NCBI RefSeq assembly: GCF_048898065.1
Contig: NZ_JBLWFI010000001.1
Span: 1,612,001-1,676,000, forward strand
Length of the DNA stretch: 64,000 bases
Direction of reading: 5' to 3'
Source: Tepidibacillus_B infernus
GTDB lineage: Bacteria; Bacillota; Bacilli; Tepidibacillales; Tepidibacillaceae
Positions 61,119 through 64,000 of this stretch are shown piece by piece (positions within the stretch are counted from its first letter, which is position 1; every line of letters begins with the position of its first letter). Both the position numbers and the translations under genes were made by a program. The notes beneath the pieces were generated by a model that worked only from the letters and a program-made list of their open reading frames with translations, had not been told where the DNA came from and ran no database searches.

Positions 61119-62105
61119 ATGAGACTGTTAAACAAACGATTAATATGCACTTTAATAATTATCAGCTTAGTTTCAACGATTCCTATACAGAGTTTAGCTA
61201 AAGGAGAACAAGACGATCTGTTTCAAACGAGAATGGAGCTATATAAAACCATGGATAATATTTATCAAATCCCATGGTACTATATTGCAGCCATTGATCA
61301 GTATGAAAGAAATATTCAACCTGTCAGGCAGGATCTTCCTATAAAAAAAGGTCTAATCAGCATCTATTTTTCAAAAGAAAAATGGGCCGGTTTTCTCAAT
61401 CCAAATCCCGAAGATCAAAATCCAATGCGAATTCAGTTTTTTAATGGTTTTGGTGTAGATGGGGATGGGGATGGTTTAGCTGATCGAAATAATGATGCTG
61501 ATGTTCTTGTTGCTTTTTTAAATTATCTAAGTCGGTATGGGACGACAAAAGATAGCCTCAAGAATGCTTTAATGGATTATTATCAAAGCGAGTTACCAGC
61601 CAAAATCATTGATGAAATCGCTCTCATCTACAAAACCTTTAATACCCTTCAATTAGCAGAACGGGTTTTCCCAATTCCCAAATGGAACAGTTACTCCTAT
61701 CGAAGTACATGGGGAGATACAAGAGGCTGGGGAGGGCGAAGAATACACGAAGGGACTGACATCTTCGCTTCTTATGGTGCAGCAGTACGAAGTGTTTCTT
61801 ATGGGTATGTTGAAGTCCTAGGCTGGAATAAATATGGGGGGTGGCGTGTTGGAATAAGAGATACAAACAATATTTATTATTACTACGCTCATTTAACAGG
61901 GTTTAAAAAAGGATTAAAAGAAGGAGATATTGTCAAACCAGGTGATGTCATCGGATATGTTGGAAGTTCTGGTTATGGCTCTCCAGGTACGCAAGGAAAA
62001 TTCCCCCCTCATTTACATTTTGGTATGTATAAATATAATGGCCGTCATGAGTGGGCATTTGACCCTACCCCTTATTTACGTGTTTGGGAAAGAAAAAGAA
62101 AATAG
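61119..62105 (+). CDS. lytH: M23-family endopeptidase, LytH/YunA-like
   Basis: A 328-aa exported protein. Signal peptide MRLLNKRLICTLIIISLVST. An N-terminal domain (about 30-190) with a DGDGDGLADRNNDADV Ca-binding-like loop precedes an M23 metallopeptidase domain with RIHEGTDIFASYG (His, Asp ligands) and PPHLHFGMY (HxH). It resembles LytH of B. subtilis, the sporulation endopeptidase that trims cortex peptides after L-Ala. ATG 61119 is chosen (GGAGAG spacing). It supports a spore-forming host. Confidence 0.82.
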   Translation: MRLLNKRLICTLIIISLVSTIPIQSLAKGEQDDLFQTRMELYKTMDNIYQIPWYYIAAIDQYERNIQPVRQDLPIKKGLISIYFSKEKWAGFLNPNPEDQNPMRIQFFNGFGVDGDGDGLADRNNDADVLVAFLNYLSRYGTTKDSLKNALMDYYQSELPAKIIDEIALIYKTFNTLQLAERVFPIPKWNSYSYRSTWGDTRGWGGRRIHEGTDIFASYGAAVRSVSYGYVEVLGWNKYGGWRVGIRDTNNIYYYYAHLTGFKKGLKEGDIVKPGDVIGYVGSSGYGSPGTQGKFPPHLHFGMYKYNGRHEWAFDPTPYLRVWERKRK

Positions 62106-62160
62106 TTGACAATTTGCTGATTCTCGTACAAACTAGAAGAAATAACAAAAGCATACTTCA

Positions 62161-62309
62161 CTTCTATCCAGAGTGGTGGAGGGATCTGGCCCTACGAAAC
62201 CACAGCAACCGGTCGAATGACCATGGTGCTAATTCCAGCAGAATTTTTCTGGAAGATAGGAGAATCGTGAATACACGTAGCCCTCTCCTATTTTGGTGAG
62301 GGTTTTTTC
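62161..62309 (+). promoter_or_regulatory. SAM-I (S-box) riboswitch of metH
   Basis: The promoter has TTGACA at 62106-62111 and a weak -10 near 62129. The aptamer (62161-62262) has CTATCCAGAGTGGTGGAGGG, ATCTGGCCC, GAAACCACAGCAACC and the closing GATAG arm. A terminator (CCCTC...GAGGG then T run) ends at 62309. High SAM should stop metH transcription. Confidence 0.93.
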
Positions 62310-62375
62310 ATTATAAGATTCCTAGGGAATGTATATTATATGTATACATCTCCATATTATGAGGAGGGAGAAACA

Positions 62376-64000
62376 ATGAACAAAATAGATCGTTTAAAAC
62401 AACAAATGGAGCAAAAAATCCTCATTCTTGATGGTGCAATGGGTACAATGCTACAAAATGCTCAATTAACTGCCAAAGACTTTGGTGGAGATCAATACGA
62501 AGGTTGCAATGAAATCTTAAATCTAATCCGTCCAGATCTAATTAAACATATCCATCTTACCTATTTAGAAGCAGGAGCAGACATCATTGAAACGAATACT
62601 TTTGGAGCTACCCCAGTTGTATTAGCAGAATATGGACTTGAAGCCCGAACTGAAGAAATCAATCTTACTGCAGCAAAGATTGCAAAAGAAGCTGTTGATC
62701 AAGTTTCTACCCCCGAATGGCCACGCTTTGTCGCTGGCTCCATGGGGCCAACAACCAAAACCCTTTCTGTTACAGGTGGGATTACATTTGATCAATTATC
62801 GGATTCATATTATCAACAAGCAAAAGGATTAATCATCGGTGGTGTAGATTTACTTTTGTTAGAAACTGCACAAGATACACTTAATGTGAAAGCGGCTGGA
62901 ATAGGAATTCAAAAAGCTTTTGCAGAATGTAAAGTAGAATTACCTGTTATGATTTCAGGCACGATTGAACCGATGGGTACCACTCTTGCAGGTCAAAATA
63001 TTGAAGCTTTCTACATCTCCTTAGAACATTTGAAGCCCATTTCCGTAGGACTAAACTGTGCAACAGGGCCTGAATTCATGCGTGATCATCTCCGTTCCCT
63101 CTCGCAATTAGCTACAAGTGCAGTTAGTTGTTATCCTAATGCCGGATTACCAGATGAAGATGGTCATTACCACGAGTCTCCCAAAGCCTTAGCTGAGAAG
63201 ATGTCGCAATTTGCAAAACAAGGTTGGTTAAACGTTGCAGGTGGATGCTGTGGCACTACACCAGATCATATCAAAGCTCTTTCAGAAACATTAAAAGAAT
63301 TTAAACCTAGACGATTTCAAAAGGAACATCTCCCTGCCGTGTCAGGAATTGAGCCAGTTTTTTTAGAAAAAGAAAATCGTCCCCTCTTTGTAGGAGAACG
63401 AACGAATGTGATCGGTTCTAAGAAATTTCGGGACCTGATTGCAGACGGTAAGTATGAAGAAGCCTCTGAGATTGCCCGTGCTCAGGTAAAAGGCGGCGCA
63501 CAAGTGATCGACATCTGTTTGGCCAATCCTGACCGTGATGAGTATTTCGACATGGAGCAGTTCCTACAATATGTAGTCAATAAAGTCAAAGTACCGTTTA
63601 TGATTGATTCAACCGATTCAAAGGTAATTGAGCTTGCTCTAAAATATTCTCAAGGAAAAGCCATCATCAATTCAATCAATTTAGAAGATGGCGAAAGACG
63701 TTTTCAGGAGATCGTCCCACTCATTTTACAATATGGTGCATCCGTTGTTGTTGGAACGATTGATGAAAAGGGAATGGCTGTTACGAGTGAAAGAAAATTA
63801 GAAATAGCTAAACGTTCTTATGATTTGCTTGTTCATCAATATGGAGTAAATCCTCAAGACATTATTTTTGACCCATTAGTCTTTCCAATAGGAACAGGTG
63901 ATGAAGCATATATTGGATCTGCAAAAGAAACGATTAAGGGAATTCAACAAATCAAGGAAGCTTTTCCTGAATGTCAAACCATTCTTGGCATTAGTAACGT
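62376..64000 (+). CDS. metH: Methionine synthase, cobalamin-dependent, partial
   Basis: The first 541 codons of MetH. The homocysteine-binding domain has ILDGAMGTMLQ, ADIIETNTFGAT and zinc ligands in GLNCATGPEF and VAGGCCGTTPDHI. The methyltetrahydrofolate domain begins with FVGERTNVIGSKKF and contains CLANPDRDE and MIDSTDSKVIE. It transfers a methyl group to homocysteine through cobalamin. AGGAGGGAG precedes ATG 62376. The gene runs off the right edge, so the cobalamin and activation domains are not seen. Confidence 0.95.
   Translation, partial: MNKIDRLKQQMEQKILILDGAMGTMLQNAQLTAKDFGGDQYEGCNEILNLIRPDLIKHIHLTYLEAGADIIETNTFGATPVVLAEYGLEARTEEINLTAAKIAKEAVDQVSTPEWPRFVAGSMGPTTKTLSVTGGITFDQLSDSYYQQAKGLIIGGVDLLLLETAQDTLNVKAAGIGIQKAFAECKVELPVMISGTIEPMGTTLAGQNIEAFYISLEHLKPISVGLNCATGPEFMRDHLRSLSQLATSAVSCYPNAGLPDEDGHYHESPKALAEKMSQFAKQGWLNVAGGCCGTTPDHIKALSETLKEFKPRRFQKEHLPAVSGIEPVFLEKENRPLFVGERTNVIGSKKFRDLIADGKYEEASEIARAQVKGGAQVIDICLANPDRDEYFDMEQFLQYVVNKVKVPFMIDSTDSKVIELALKYSQGKAIINSINLEDGERRFQEIVPLILQYGASVVVGTIDEKGMAVTSERKLEIAKRSYDLLVHQYGVNPQDIIFDPLVFPIGTGDEAYIGSAKETIKGIQQIKEAFPECQTILGISN

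Noticed and set aside
1..64000. CRISPR arrays, tRNA or rRNA genes, prophage modules
   Set aside because: I saw no regularly spaced repeats, no tRNA cloverleaf or CCA-ending gene, and no phage structural or integrase genes in this window.

Overview
The window looks like chromosomal DNA of a low-GC, endospore-forming member of the Bacillales. Supporting signs are strong purine-rich Shine-Dalgarno sites, frequent TTG starts, a T-box leader, two SAM-I (S-box) riboswitches, B. subtilis-type Fnr and Zur sites, a Spo0E-like fragment, a LytH-like endopeptidase and a yuzB/yuzD/yutI/yutG/yutE/yutD-type gene set. The species cannot be named from the sequence alone. Coordinates 36224-36232 are an assembly gap (N).

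1-6.6 kb is a mosaic accessory region. It holds one intact and several broken copies of a small-peptide/receptor module: a PlcR/NprR-type (RRNPP) HTH-TPR regulator with a divergently encoded 45-aa exported peptide ending in LPYQH. Between the copies lie secreted or membrane proteins of unknown role (a Cys-containing secreted protein, a lipoprotein, a VanZ-like protein, a truncated secreted protein). The regulator promoter recurs a third time upstream of a monoacylglycerol-lipase-like gene.

6.6-35 kb is mainly core metabolism: the lipase; proBAC under a proline T-box; a Tat-exported molybdopterin oxidoreductase operon (catalytic, 4Fe-4S and cytochrome b subunits) with two perfect Fnr boxes and a divergent LysR regulator; small Fe-S or thiol proteins (YuzB, YuzD, NifU-like); a 2-hydroxyacid dehydrogenase and an SDR; PgpA; a GAF/HD-GYP protein; a SufR-like regulator; a DUF86 protein; GlpX; the complete rbsRKDACB ribose operon with twin operators; and an S-box-controlled metNIQ-M20 hydrolase operon.

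35-37 kb holds IS200/IS605-type material: a TnpB gene interrupted only by the N gap, its right end, and the right-end remnant of a second element. 37-46.4 kb carries YutD, rubrerythrin plus DUF3501, a permuted-papain-like hydrolase, an MFS exporter, znuACB with Zur-like boxes, a TIGR00300 enzyme, and larB-larC1 (nickel-pincer cofactor synthesis).

46.4-60.5 kb is a block of sugar genes on the minus strand. It starts with an IS3-family transposase scar directly after larC1 and contains a ROK kinase, a lic-type beta-glucoside PTS operon with two phospho-beta-glucosidases and a PRD regulator, and a mannose/fructose PTS operon with manA and its own PRD regulator. Immediately beyond it, on the opposite strand, lies larC2, the missing C-terminal half of LarC. 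LarC is thus split into two genes 14 kb apart. The window ends with LytH and an S-box-controlled metH that runs off the right edge.
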